Below, piece after piece: positions 20,581-27,932 of a stretch of DNA of 34,525 nt (its first letter is position 1; each line of letters begins with the position of its first letter). The position numbers were made by a program, and so were the translations under genes. Below the pieces are notes generated by a model. The model had not been told where the DNA came from. It did no database searches and saw only the letters and a list, made by a program, of their open reading frames with translations. This DNA comes from a virus: positions 1 to 34,525 of IMG/VR virus record IMGVR_UViG_3300047409_000540; one strand, written 5' to 3'.

Positions 20581-20921
20581 TGTTCGGATGGTTGAAGAGG
20601 ACCCTGGGACTGCGGTTTGTGTCAAGCGCACTCTCGGAGGCGGGATCCGGGAAGTATGGCCCGAAGGCCCAGGCCGCGTACTGGTGGGCCCACAATCACG
20701 CCGCGTGGATTGGGTGCGCCCTCTACGTGGCCACCTTCGTCCTCGAGAAGGCCCTTCCGGCCTTCGGGCTGTGTGGCCCTGGATTCGACTGCACCACATA
20801 TGACGGGTGGGTCAAGTCCGTGGGGGAATTCCTGGTGGGCGCCGGTTTTGCCACTCAGGCCGTTGCGGTTCCCTCTCCGGAACAGCGCGCCGCGGGACTT
20901 CGTGGAGAGGACAGGGTCTAG
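20580..20921 (+). CDS. Small membrane protein
   Basis: This is a 113-residue protein; ATG 20580 shares a base with the stop upstream (TGATG). Two membrane-length stretches: about 42-60 (WIGCALYVATFVLEKALP) and about 78-95 (VGEFLVGAGFATQAVAV), with a Cys-containing loop (LCGPGFDCTTYDG) between. The N-terminus is basic (FGWLKRTLGLRF). It could be holin-like but is far from the endolysin; function unknown. Confidence 0.55.
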   Translation: MFGWLKRTLGLRFVSSALSEAGSGKYGPKAQAAYWWAHNHAAWIGCALYVATFVLEKALPAFGLCGPGFDCTTYDGWVKSVGEFLVGAGFATQAVAVPSPEQRAAGLRGEDRV

Positions 20922-20926
20922 GTTCA

Positions 20927-21256
20927 ATGGTTGAGGGCCTGTCCACTCTCGAGATTGCGGGCCTCGTGGCCTTCGCGGTGGGCGTTCCTGTGGGCATCGG
21001 GAAGTCTATGGCCATGCTGAATCAGGCCATCACCCTGGGGAAGGCCGCCCACCGCCGGATGGATGAGGCAGATGTGCTCGAGAGGGCTAACGCGATTTCT
21101 GCGGGAGAAGAGCGTGGCCGGGCCCGGGCCGAATCGGAGGCGCTACACCGGGACCTCAAGGAGCTGAAGGAAACACTCTCCAAGAATTTCCACGGCATCC
21201 GCGAGGAGATGACGCAGCGGTTCGGGCGCATTGACGAGAGACTGGACCGCCGATGA
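20927..21256 (+). CDS. Membrane-anchored coiled-coil protein
   Basis: This is a 109-residue protein. One N-terminal helix (about 9-27, EIAGLVAFAVGVPVGIGKSM) is followed by a long charged heptad region (about 55-109, ERGRARAESEALHRDLKELK onwards) ending RFGRIDERLDRR. ATG 20927 follows GGAGAGGACAG. The TM-plus-coiled-coil form is common among phage accessory and lysis-timing proteins. It overlaps the next gene (ATGA). Confidence 0.55.
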   Translation: MVEGLSTLEIAGLVAFAVGVPVGIGKSMAMLNQAITLGKAAHRRMDEADVLERANAISAGEERGRARAESEALHRDLKELKETLSKNFHGIREEMTQRFGRIDERLDRR

Positions 21257-21609
21257 TTCTCGCATCGGTGGCGTGCTCCGTGTGGGTCACGATGGGCGCG
21301 AATCTCTTTCCCCTGGCGCGTCTCTTCACCGTGGGTGTACGGTGTCCTGACCCCGCGCCTGTTGGATTCTCCTGTCCCGCGGTTCTCTGGGAGGTGTACC
21401 CCTCCGGTCAGCGGGACCAGGCAGTCCATGCCCAGTGGGAACCGGACTGCTCTGAGGCTGTGACGTGGCGTGGACCCGCGCCCAGGACCTACGGCCTGGA
21501 GACGGGAGACTGGGAGATTCGCGTGACGTTTTGCGGGGCTGGCCTCAAAGACGGCGCGTGCAGGCCTGGGCCACAGACCGTGGTCCAGAAGAAAATCCTC
21601 TCGAGGTGA
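21253..21609 (+). CDS. Probable exported Cys-containing protein, 118 aa
   Basis: ATG 21253 overlaps the upstream stop (ATGA). N-terminus MILASVACSVWVTMGANLF is hydrophobic and signal-like. The mature part looks like a small beta-sandwich (FTVGVRCPDPAPVGFSC; VLWEVYPSG; GDWEIRVTFCGAG) with Cys in likely pairs, suggesting disulfides outside the cytoplasm. No known family recognised. Confidence 0.5.
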   Translation: MILASVACSVWVTMGANLFPLARLFTVGVRCPDPAPVGFSCPAVLWEVYPSGQRDQAVHAQWEPDCSEAVTWRGPAPRTYGLETGDWEIRVTFCGAGLKDGACRPGPQTVVQKKILSR

Positions 21610-21614
21610 TGCGG

Positions 21615-21881
21615 ATGAAGTCCAAGGACCTGGAAGCGCATCTCCTCAAACTCCATCGACAGATGGACGCAATGGTGCCGGCGGTCAGGAAAATCGTGGA
21701 GGAGGGCTCCGCGGAAACCATCCGCCTGGTGGATGACCGGCTCCGGGTCATCACCTCTCAACAGAGGTCCGTCCTGGGTGCGGTGCGCCAGCTTTCGCGG
21801 GTGCTGGGGGTGCGGCAGGGTATCGAATTGCCCGACCTTCCGGTGGTCCACCACGCGGTCACGGCGCGGAAGAGGGCATAG
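21615..21881 (+). CDS. Small coiled-coil protein
   Basis: This is an 88-residue protein. ATG 21615 has GAGG 8 nt upstream; ATG 21609, overlapping the previous stop, is the alternative. Residues are helical throughout (LEAHLLKLHRQMDAMVPAV; IRLVDDRLRVITSQQRSVLG) and the C-terminus is basic (TARKRA). It has no membrane segment. Function unknown. Confidence 0.5.
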   Translation: MKSKDLEAHLLKLHRQMDAMVPAVRKIVEEGSAETIRLVDDRLRVITSQQRSVLGAVRQLSRVLGVRQGIELPDLPVVHHAVTARKRA

Positions 21882-21891
21882 GGGGTGTCGA

Positions 21892-22083
21892 GTGGAGAAG
21901 GCCGTCCTGGAGACACGGAAGGAGGTCCTGGTATCGACCCCCGAATCTTGCGAGCTGTGCGGCGGGACTGTCCACCCAGACGCCGCGTACGCGGTGATCT
22001 TTTTCCCGGGGGCGGCCCGCCACCGACAGGGCATATGCGAGCGGTGTCTGTCCAGCCTCTTGGCCTGGAAACACGGGGAGTAG
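21892..22083 (+). CDS. 63-aa zinc-ribbon protein
   Basis: GTG 21892 is the start. CELCGG and CERC, about 30 residues apart, make one zinc ribbon; the loop between them is hydrophobic (YAVIFFPGAARH). The gene overlaps the proposed start of the first glycosyltransferase. It is one of several Cys-knuckle proteins in the genome. Target unknown. Confidence 0.5.
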   Translation: MEKAVLETRKEVLVSTPESCELCGGTVHPDAAYAVIFFPGAARHRQGICERCLSSLLAWKHGE

Positions 22084-22802
22084 CGTCTCCCCCCGTCCTG
22101 GCCTCGATGTTCTTTGCGGGGCCCCTGGCGGACCGATACCGGCGCATGGCCAAGGTCCTCGAGCACACTGCGAAAAAGCACCTTCCGTCCTGGGATGTGC
22201 GCGTGGTGGAGGAGCGCCCCCAGCTGTATGACTCCGCGATGGGGAACGCCTCTCACGGATGGAACACCCAGAAGCTAGTCTGGTGGAGGGACACCGTCGT
22301 CAATGCTCCTGACGGCGCGCGCGTCCTGGTCATCGACGGAGACACGGCGATTCTCCGCCCCCTGGACCCGGCCTGGGAGCTGCGGTTTGACGTGGCGTAC
22401 ACTGTGCGCCCTCGCGGCCTCCCTCTGAATGGCGGCGTGATGTTTCTCCGCGTGTCTGACCGGACCCGCCGGTTCATGTGCCTCTGGGCGGAGCACAATC
22501 TCCGGTTCATCGGAGACGCGGAGGCCCACGGGCCGTGGCGGGACAAGTACGCCGGCATCAATCAGGCCGCCCTGGGATACGTCCTAGAGCGTGAGGACCA
22601 TGGATGCGCTATCGTCCAGCTCCAGTGCAAGGAGTGGAACGCGTGCTCTCCGGACCTTTTCGTCCCCGGCCTCTCCCGCGTGCTCCACATCAAGTCCGGA
22701 TTCCGTAGGGCGCTCTTTCAGCCGGACCCCGTGACTCGCCGGCAGTACAAACCCCTCATTGACTTGTGGACGGGCCTTGAGGCGGAGGTGCGCCGTGGCT
22801 GA
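22035..22802 (+). CDS. GT-A glycosyltransferase 1
   Basis: This is about 255 residues. The core has VLVIDGDTAIL, the DxD motif for metal and nucleotide-sugar binding, then LNGGVMFLRVSD and GINQAALGYVL, and near the end VLHIKSGFRR, with a conserved His. The whole pattern is shared with the gene at 25422-26168, so these are paralogues. Predicted action is sugar transfer from a nucleotide-sugar; acceptor unknown. The start is uncertain: ATG 22035 gives the overlap, ATG 22107 is possible but would cut the first strand. It heads a six-gene cassette. Confidence 0.7.
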   Translation: MRAVSVQPLGLETRGVASPPVLASMFFAGPLADRYRRMAKVLEHTAKKHLPSWDVRVVEERPQLYDSAMGNASHGWNTQKLVWWRDTVVNAPDGARVLVIDGDTAILRPLDPAWELRFDVAYTVRPRGLPLNGGVMFLRVSDRTRRFMCLWAEHNLRFIGDAEAHGPWRDKYAGINQAALGYVLEREDHGCAIVQLQCKEWNACSPDLFVPGLSRVLHIKSGFRRALFQPDPVTRRQYKPLIDLWTGLEAEVRRG

Positions 22803-23379
22803 GGCTATCAGCCGGGAAGCGTGCCTGGCCCGGCATCGGGGGTACGCCATCGACACGGCCAAGCGCATCAACAATCTCCAGAGGGCCCGCATTCGGACGA
22901 TGTTGGCCCCAGTGCGCTACGGGGACACGGTCCTTGACATTGGGTGCAACGCGGGGCACCTCGTGGACTTCCTCGTGGGCTGTGACGTCTCTGGAGTGGA
23001 CTGTGCGCCGGAACTGGTGGCCCTGGCCTCGAAACGAATGCTACAGGCCCAGGTGGCGGAGGCGGAGGCGCTACCGTACCAGGACAAGGCGTTCCACGTG
23101 ACCGTCCTGGGGGAGATCCTGGAGCATGTCCATGACCCGGTCGTAGTCCTTTCGGAGGCCCGGAGGGTGTGCTCTCGCCTTGTGGTGGGGTCCACTCCGC
23201 ACCCGGACGGCAAGTGGGGCACGGCTACCGTGGCCAATCACCCGCACCATGTCCGGTGCTACACCGCCCAGCAGCTCCGGGAGGACCTTGTGCGCGCGGG
23301 TCTTCACCCCGTTCGCATCGGTGCAGTCCCGGACGTCACGGGCCGGCTCCAGTTCTGGGTCTTCACGGGGGCGCGGTGA
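22795..23379 (+). CDS. SAM-dependent methyltransferase 1 (class I)
   Basis: This is a 194-residue protein from GTG 22795. VLDIGCNAGHLVDFL is the glycine-rich SAM motif, followed by VSGVD (acidic ribose contact) and AEALPYQDKAFHVTVLGEIL with EHVHDP (motif IV/V region). This is the form of small-molecule or sugar methyltransferases of the Methyltransf_11 type. It lies between two glycosyltransferases, so the substrate is likely a sugar or glycan. Confidence 0.75.
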   Translation: MAEAISREACLARHRGYAIDTAKRINNLQRARIRTMLAPVRYGDTVLDIGCNAGHLVDFLVGCDVSGVDCAPELVALASKRMLQAQVAEAEALPYQDKAFHVTVLGEILEHVHDPVVVLSEARRVCSRLVVGSTPHPDGKWGTATVANHPHHVRCYTAQQLREDLVRAGLHPVRIGAVPDVTGRLQFWVFTGAR

Positions 23380-24161
23380 GGGTGAACGTCGTCACGAAGC
23401 TAGGCTGGATTCTCGAGCGCCTGGCCCTCGAGGTCCATGCGGCCTCTGTCAATTGCATCGGCGCGGTCCCTGGTATGCCCTGGCCCGGCGGTGTTGCCCC
23501 GGAGCGCCAGGCGGACCCGAAGGCGGACGTGAATTACTACATCCCGGCCCGGGACTTTTCGAAGTTCCCTTGCCCTGGAAAGGCCGTGGGAATGTACACC
23601 CACGGTGAGACGGGATTTGACCTCATCCCAAAGCTGGCCGCGTGCGTCACGATGAATCAGGACATGGCCACGAGGCTCCGCGCGGCAGGCGCGACACGCG
23701 TAGTGACCATCCGGCCAGGAACGGAGGCGCCCTCGAGGCGCCCCGTGTTTGGAGTCCTGGGCCGTGTCTACGGGAAAAAGCGCAAGGGCGCGGACCTGGT
23801 CCTTCGAGCTGTGAAAGAGGGTTTTGACTTTCGCGCGTGTACGGACTTTGCACCGCATGGCCGCAAGGAGTCCCCCTGTCCCGTCACTCACAAGATTCAG
23901 GACCGGGACGCGTTCCTGGACTCCATCGACTATCTGGTGGTCACCTCCACGGACGAGGGAGGCCCTATGCCGGTCCTCGAGGCCATAGCGCGGCACGTCC
24001 CAGTCATTGCCCCGCGGGTGGGCTGGTGCTGGGAGTTTCCCGTCATCCGGTATGAGGTGGGAAGCTGGAGTTCCCTCCGCGGTGTGCTCCGGGCCCTTTC
24101 GAAGCCTCCCAGCTGGAGGGCCTGGCGGGAACAGCATGACGCCTTGTGGGCCTCTTTGTGA
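23376..24161 (+). CDS. GT-B glycosyltransferase (GT4-like)
   Basis: This is a 261-residue protein from GTG 23376 (GTGA overlap). The C-terminal domain has STDEGGPMPVLEAIARHVPV, the nucleotide-sugar E(x)7E-type signature of GT4 glycosyltransferases, and FGVLGRVYGKKRKGADLVL earlier. The N-terminal domain is short, so the enzyme is compact for a GT-B. It would transfer a sugar with retained configuration by family. Acceptor unknown. Confidence 0.72.
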   Translation: MRVNVVTKLGWILERLALEVHAASVNCIGAVPGMPWPGGVAPERQADPKADVNYYIPARDFSKFPCPGKAVGMYTHGETGFDLIPKLAACVTMNQDMATRLRAAGATRVVTIRPGTEAPSRRPVFGVLGRVYGKKRKGADLVLRAVKEGFDFRACTDFAPHGRKESPCPVTHKIQDRDAFLDSIDYLVVTSTDEGGPMPVLEAIARHVPVIAPRVGWCWEFPVIRYEVGSWSSLRGVLRALSKPPSWRAWREQHDALWASL

Positions 24162-24730
24162 GGGATCCCAACGTGAAGGCCCGGGCCCAGTCGGATGCTA
24201 CGCACCAGGACGCCCTGGCGTGTCTGCGCGCCGCCGTGGTGCTCCTGGGCGTACCCCAGGTCCTCGTGGACGTGGGCTGTGGGTCCGGCGCCCTGGTGTA
24301 TGCGTCCCGAGAGCAGGGTCTGGCCCACGAGGCCGTGGGCCTGGACTTGGGGGTGGAGACGCGGGTGGACACGGAGAAGCGCCTGGCGTACATCCACCAT
24401 GACCTAACACAGCCGTTCAAGGCCGGAGTCCGTGGTGACCTGACCTTGTGCTGGGAGGTAGGGGAACATCTCCCGGCCTCCGCTGCGGACGTCCTGTGCG
24501 ACACTGTTTCGGACGTGACGGGGTACGCACTTCTCTTTTCGGCGGCCACACCAGGGCAGCGCGGCTCCGGCCACATCAACGAACAGCCGCACGAGTACTG
24601 GCGCACACGGCTGGAGGCGCGCGGACTTCGGTACGCGGTGGAGCTGACGGTGACGATGCGGCAGGCTTTCGGCCAGGTAGCCCCCCGCGCCTGGTGGTAC
24701 GGGAAGAACATGCTGGTGTTCTACAGATGA
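24158..24730 (+). CDS. SAM-dependent methyltransferase 2 (class I)
   Basis: This is a 190-residue protein. GTG 24158 overlaps the preceding stop (GTGA). VLVDVGCGSGALVYAS is motif I, AVGLDLG the acidic strand, and LTLCWEVGEHL resembles motif IV. It has a His-rich C-terminal half (HINEQPHEYWRTR) and ends in RAWWYGKNMLVFYR. It is a second methyltransferase in the cassette, not closely similar to the first. Likely a sugar or glycan substrate. Confidence 0.72.
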   Translation: MRDPNVKARAQSDATHQDALACLRAAVVLLGVPQVLVDVGCGSGALVYASREQGLAHEAVGLDLGVETRVDTEKRLAYIHHDLTQPFKAGVRGDLTLCWEVGEHLPASAADVLCDTVSDVTGYALLFSAATPGQRGSGHINEQPHEYWRTRLEARGLRYAVELTVTMRQAFGQVAPRAWWYGKNMLVFYR

Positions 24731-25425
24731 CGGAGCTGACTGTGATGTGCGCCACCCTGGGGGAGCCCCACGCGGGCCGATTTCTCCAGGGTTTCGCGGC
24801 CCTGGCTGACCGTTTAAACGCGGAGTTCCTGATGGCCGCGGACGGACGGGAGGCCTTTGACCGTGTGCTTCACATCGAGGGCCGGAAGATTCTGGTCCGG
24901 TCTGGAGGATGCCAGGAGGCGGTCCTGGACCACATGGTGGAGAAGTGCTCCGGGCGATACGTGCTCACGTTGGACGATGACGAGGTGGTCACTCCGGCCA
25001 TGGTGGCGTGGCTCGAGGCGGGCGAGTACAAGGCGGAAAAGCACTGGGGGATTCCCTGGGCCAACATGTGGACCGCCTCACACTTCATCCACACCCGGGA
25101 GTTCTGGCCCAAGTTCCCCACGCGTCTCTCTGTCAAGGAGCTGGCCGGCGGCAGGCCCCCGGTCCCCCACACGCGGTCACCGTTCGGAAGGGGCGTCCAG
25201 GCCCCGGTCATCCTCGAGCACCACAAGTTCCTGGCCAAGGACTACGCCACTCGACTCGAGAGGGCCAAGCTGTATGACCGCCTCCGGCCAGGCGCCGGCA
25301 CGGGCCCCCATTTCATCAAGTACCAGCTCCCAGAGAGGGTGTTCAAGACGCTCACCCTTGCGCCTATCGGAGACGGCACATTCCGTCAGTGGGCCCCGGA
25401 GGAGCTGGTGACGGTGACCTTGTGA
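24727..25425 (+). CDS. GT-A glycosyltransferase 2 (GT2-like)
   Basis: This is a 232-residue protein; ATG 24727 overlaps upstream (ATGA). It has TLGEPHAGRFLQGFAALADR at the start and YVLTLDDDEVV, an acidic DDD(E) nucleotide-sugar site, in the middle. The second half has WGIPWANMWTASHFIH and VILEHHKFL. It is shorter than standard GT2 enzymes. Sugar donor and acceptor not predictable. The gene contains one of the four GTTTAAAC sites (24812-24819). Confidence 0.68.
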   Translation: MTELTVMCATLGEPHAGRFLQGFAALADRLNAEFLMAADGREAFDRVLHIEGRKILVRSGGCQEAVLDHMVEKCSGRYVLTLDDDEVVTPAMVAWLEAGEYKAEKHWGIPWANMWTASHFIHTREFWPKFPTRLSVKELAGGRPPVPHTRSPFGRGVQAPVILEHHKFLAKDYATRLERAKLYDRLRPGAGTGPHFIKYQLPERVFKTLTLAPIGDGTFRQWAPEELVTVTL

Positions 25426-26168
25426 GGGACCGACTGTTCTCCGTGTACTTTGCCCGTGATGACAAGGAGTGCTATGTCCGCCTGGCCCGCGTCCTCGAGG
25501 CCTCCGCGCGGCGTCATGCTCCGGACTGGGATGTGGAGGTCCGGAGAATCCAAACCACGAACCTCCGCTCCAGTGGTGGGTGTCAATCGCATTCGGACAA
25601 CAGCTGGAAGCTGGAGGTCTGGAAGGACGAGGTGTGCTCCTCCCCGGAGGGGACGCGGATAGTGCTGCTGGACGCGGACACGTTTCTCACCGGGAATCCG
25701 GGAGACGTTTGGGAGCAGGAGTTTGACGTGGCCTATACGGCGCGGCCCGCGGGTGTCTCTCTCAAGTACCCCATCAACGCGGGCGTGTTCGCGGTCCGTG
25801 TCAATGACCGGAGCCGGGCCTTCATGCGAGCCTGGCACCAGCAGGACCGGACCTTCCTGGCTGACCGGAAGCTACACTACCCCTGGGCGCACATCTACGG
25901 CGGGATGAATCAGGCGTCTCTGGGGTCCATGCTGCACCGTCCGGAGACGTTGCCGGAGATGGGCCTCGAGGGCGTGAAGGTGGCCGCGCTCGAGTGTGCG
26001 CGGTTCAATTGCGAGGACACCAGCTGGGAGCTGTTCCATCCGGATCGGACTCGAATCGTCCATGTCAAGTCTGCCCTTCGGATGAATGCCCTGGGACTTT
26101 CGGGCGCCCGCACCCCCGCGCTAAAAAATCTTGTGCGTCTTTGGCGCTCCGTGGAATTGGGGGTATAA
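25422..26168 (+). CDS. GT-A glycosyltransferase 3, paralogue of the 22035 gene
   Basis: This is a 248-residue protein from GTG 25422. VLLDADTFLTG has the DxD motif; INAGVFAVRVND and GGMNQASLGSML parallel LNGGVMFLRVSD and GINQAALGYVL in the first gene of the cassette; VHVKSALR parallels LHIKSGFR. The N-terminal region (VYFARDDKECYVRLARVLE) aligns with MFFAGPLADRYRRMAKVLE there. So the cassette opens and closes with paralogues. The end of this gene overlaps the -35/-10 of the promoter for the head operon. Confidence 0.72.
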   Translation: MRDRLFSVYFARDDKECYVRLARVLEASARRHAPDWDVEVRRIQTTNLRSSGGCQSHSDNSWKLEVWKDEVCSSPEGTRIVLLDADTFLTGNPGDVWEQEFDVAYTARPAGVSLKYPINAGVFAVRVNDRSRAFMRAWHQQDRTFLADRKLHYPWAHIYGGMNQASLGSMLHRPETLPEMGLEGVKVAALECARFNCEDTSWELFHPDRTRIVHVKSALRMNALGLSGARTPALKNLVRLWRSVELGV

Positions 26169-26169
26169 T
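26141..26169 (+). promoter_or_regulatory. Sigma-70-like promoter for the head operon
   Basis: TTGGCG (26141-26146, 4 of 6) and TATAAT (26164-26169, perfect) are 17 bp apart. The start is expected near 26176, which is about at the GTG of the gpW-like gene (26175), so gpW could be leaderless from this promoter or be read from upstream. Confidence 0.6.
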
Positions 26170-26174
26170 CGGTC

Positions 26175-26372
26175 GTGGCCTTCACCCAGCAGGACCTCGA
26201 GGCCGTAGAGCACGCCATCGCACGCGGTGAGCGTGTGGTTCAGTTTGCGGACCGGTCCGTCACGTACCGGTCTATTCAGGAGCTGCAAATCGCGCAGGAG
26301 ATGATCTCCGCGCAGCTGAATCAGGCGACCCGGAAAAAGCAATTTCTGGGCGTAGGAAACAAGGGGTACTAA
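26175..26372 (+). CDS. Head-tail joining protein, gpW-like
   Basis: This is a 65-residue protein. MAFTQQDLEAVEHAIARGER followed by VQFADRSVTYRSIQELQIA is the classic gpW pattern (helix, short strand pair, helix); lambda gpW is about the same length. It has a GTG start at 26175. In lambda gpW seals the head and joins the tail. It directly precedes portal, as in lambda. Confidence 0.82.
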   Translation: MAFTQQDLEAVEHAIARGERVVQFADRSVTYRSIQELQIAQEMISAQLNQATRKKQFLGVGNKGY

Positions 26373-26378
26373 CAGAGC

Positions 26379-27932
26379 ATGGCGGTCCAGCCTCTTTTCC
26401 CCCGCACCCGCGGGGCGCACCGGTCCGCGAACAAGAAGGCGGCGCCCCAGGTCCGCGAGGTTGGGGTGGTGCGCGCGTCCTCCACGTATGAGGCCGCCTC
26501 TGCTCAACGCCGCGCGGTGGGGTGGAACGCTCCCACCACGTCTCCGAATCAGGGAGTCCTCCAATCCATCACCACACTCCGTGACCGGTCCCGGAATGCG
26601 GGACGGAATGACGGATACGCGGCGGGCATCCTGGCCAAGCTGACGAACAACATTGTTGGGACCGGCATCAAGCCTCTGTCCCAGGCCACGGACCTCTCCT
26701 TCCGGGAGGATGTACAGAACCTGTGGGCCAAGTGGACCGCGCAGTCCGATGCGCGCGGCGTGTCGCCTTGGGAAGGTCAGATGTCCCAGGCCGTCCGGTG
26801 TTGGCTCGAGGCCGGAGAGGTGTTCATCCGGCTTCGGCAACGACGGCCGGAGGACGGCCTGGCGGTTCCGCTCCAGGTGGAGGTGGTGGAGCCGGAGCTG
26901 TGTCCGGTGAACTACAACATCATCGCGGGAACCGGGAATCGCGTCCGGGCTGGAATCGAGTTTGACCCCATCGGGCGCCGGGTGGCCTACTACTTTTTCT
27001 ATTCGCGCCCTGGGGACCTGATGGACTTTGACCCCGGGGACCTCCGGCGTGTGCCGGCGGACTCGGTGCTCCACGTATACAAGCCTCTTCGTGCTGGACA
27101 GCTCCGGGGCATCCCGCATCTCACCAGCGCCCTCATCCGTCTCCGCGAGCTGGACAAGTTCGATGACGCCACGCTGCTCCGTCAGCAGCTGGCCAATATG
27201 TTTGTCGCGTTCCTCAAGCACCCGTCCACAAATGAGTCCTCCGTCATCCCCATCACCGGAGGCGCGTCCAGTCCCACATCCGTCCCGGAGGGGGACCGGC
27301 CCATCCTCTCCCTGGCGCCTGGCATCTTCCAGGAGCTGGACGCGGGCGAAGAGGTGGAGTTTTCGAAGCCTCCGGACATCGTCCAGGGGTATGAGGGATT
27401 CATCAAACAGCAGCTCCGGGCCGCGTGCGCCGCCGCGGACGTCCCGTATGAGGTGCTGACGTCGGACCTGTCCGGGGTGAATGACCGGTCCATGCGGGTC
27501 ATCCTGAATGAGTTTCGCCGGGGCGTCCAGGCGATGCAGCATCAGGTGGTGGCGCACCAGCTCTGCAATCCCGTTTGGAGCGCCTGGATGGACGCGGCCT
27601 TTTTGGCCCAGGCACTCCCGTTTGGAAATGACTACCTCGTGGACCCGACGCCCTACTCGAAGGTCATCTGGACGCCCCAGGCCTGGACCTACATCCACCC
27701 GGTCCAGGATGTACAGGCGGGGAAGGAAGCAGTCCGAAACGGATTCGCCTCCAGGGCCTCTATCGTCTCGGAACTTGGTGAGGACCCACAGGCCGTGGAC
27801 GCTCAACAGGCGGCGGACAACGCCCGGGCGGACGCGTTGGGCCTGAAGTTTGACTCGGACGGTCGGCAGCCTGCAAACGGCGCCGCCGTCCCGGGCGCCA
27901 ACGCACCCGGTGCTCCTGTTGGAGGTGAGTGA
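26379..27932 (+). CDS. Portal protein, lambda gpB family
   Basis: This is a 517-residue protein forming the dodecameric DNA channel. The N-terminal region with RDRSRNAGRNDGYAAGILAK and NIVGTGIKPLSQ, then VEVVEPELCPVNYN and PADSVLHVYKPLRAGQLRG, is typical of lambda-family portals. DVPYEVLTSDLSGVNDRSMR and a helical C-terminal end follow. ATG 26379 has AAGGGG upstream at a long distance. It overlaps the protease gene by a base. Confidence 0.9.
   Translation: MAVQPLFPRTRGAHRSANKKAAPQVREVGVVRASSTYEAASAQRRAVGWNAPTTSPNQGVLQSITTLRDRSRNAGRNDGYAAGILAKLTNNIVGTGIKPLSQATDLSFREDVQNLWAKWTAQSDARGVSPWEGQMSQAVRCWLEAGEVFIRLRQRRPEDGLAVPLQVEVVEPELCPVNYNIIAGTGNRVRAGIEFDPIGRRVAYYFFYSRPGDLMDFDPGDLRRVPADSVLHVYKPLRAGQLRGIPHLTSALIRLRELDKFDDATLLRQQLANMFVAFLKHPSTNESSVIPITGGASSPTSVPEGDRPILSLAPGIFQELDAGEEVEFSKPPDIVQGYEGFIKQQLRAACAAADVPYEVLTSDLSGVNDRSMRVILNEFRRGVQAMQHQVVAHQLCNPVWSAWMDAAFLAQALPFGNDYLVDPTPYSKVIWTPQAWTYIHPVQDVQAGKEAVRNGFASRASIVSELGEDPQAVDAQQAADNARADALGLKFDSDGRQPANGAAVPGANAPGAPVGGE

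Noticed and set aside
20580-21256. Calling the membrane proteins at 20580 and 20927 the holin pair
   Set aside because: They lie about 18 kb from the endolysin on the other strand and in the accessory island; the small two-helix protein beside the endolysin is a better candidate.
26121-27806. A 561-codon minus-strand frame
   Set aside because: It is antisense to the portal gene and against the direction of all neighbours.
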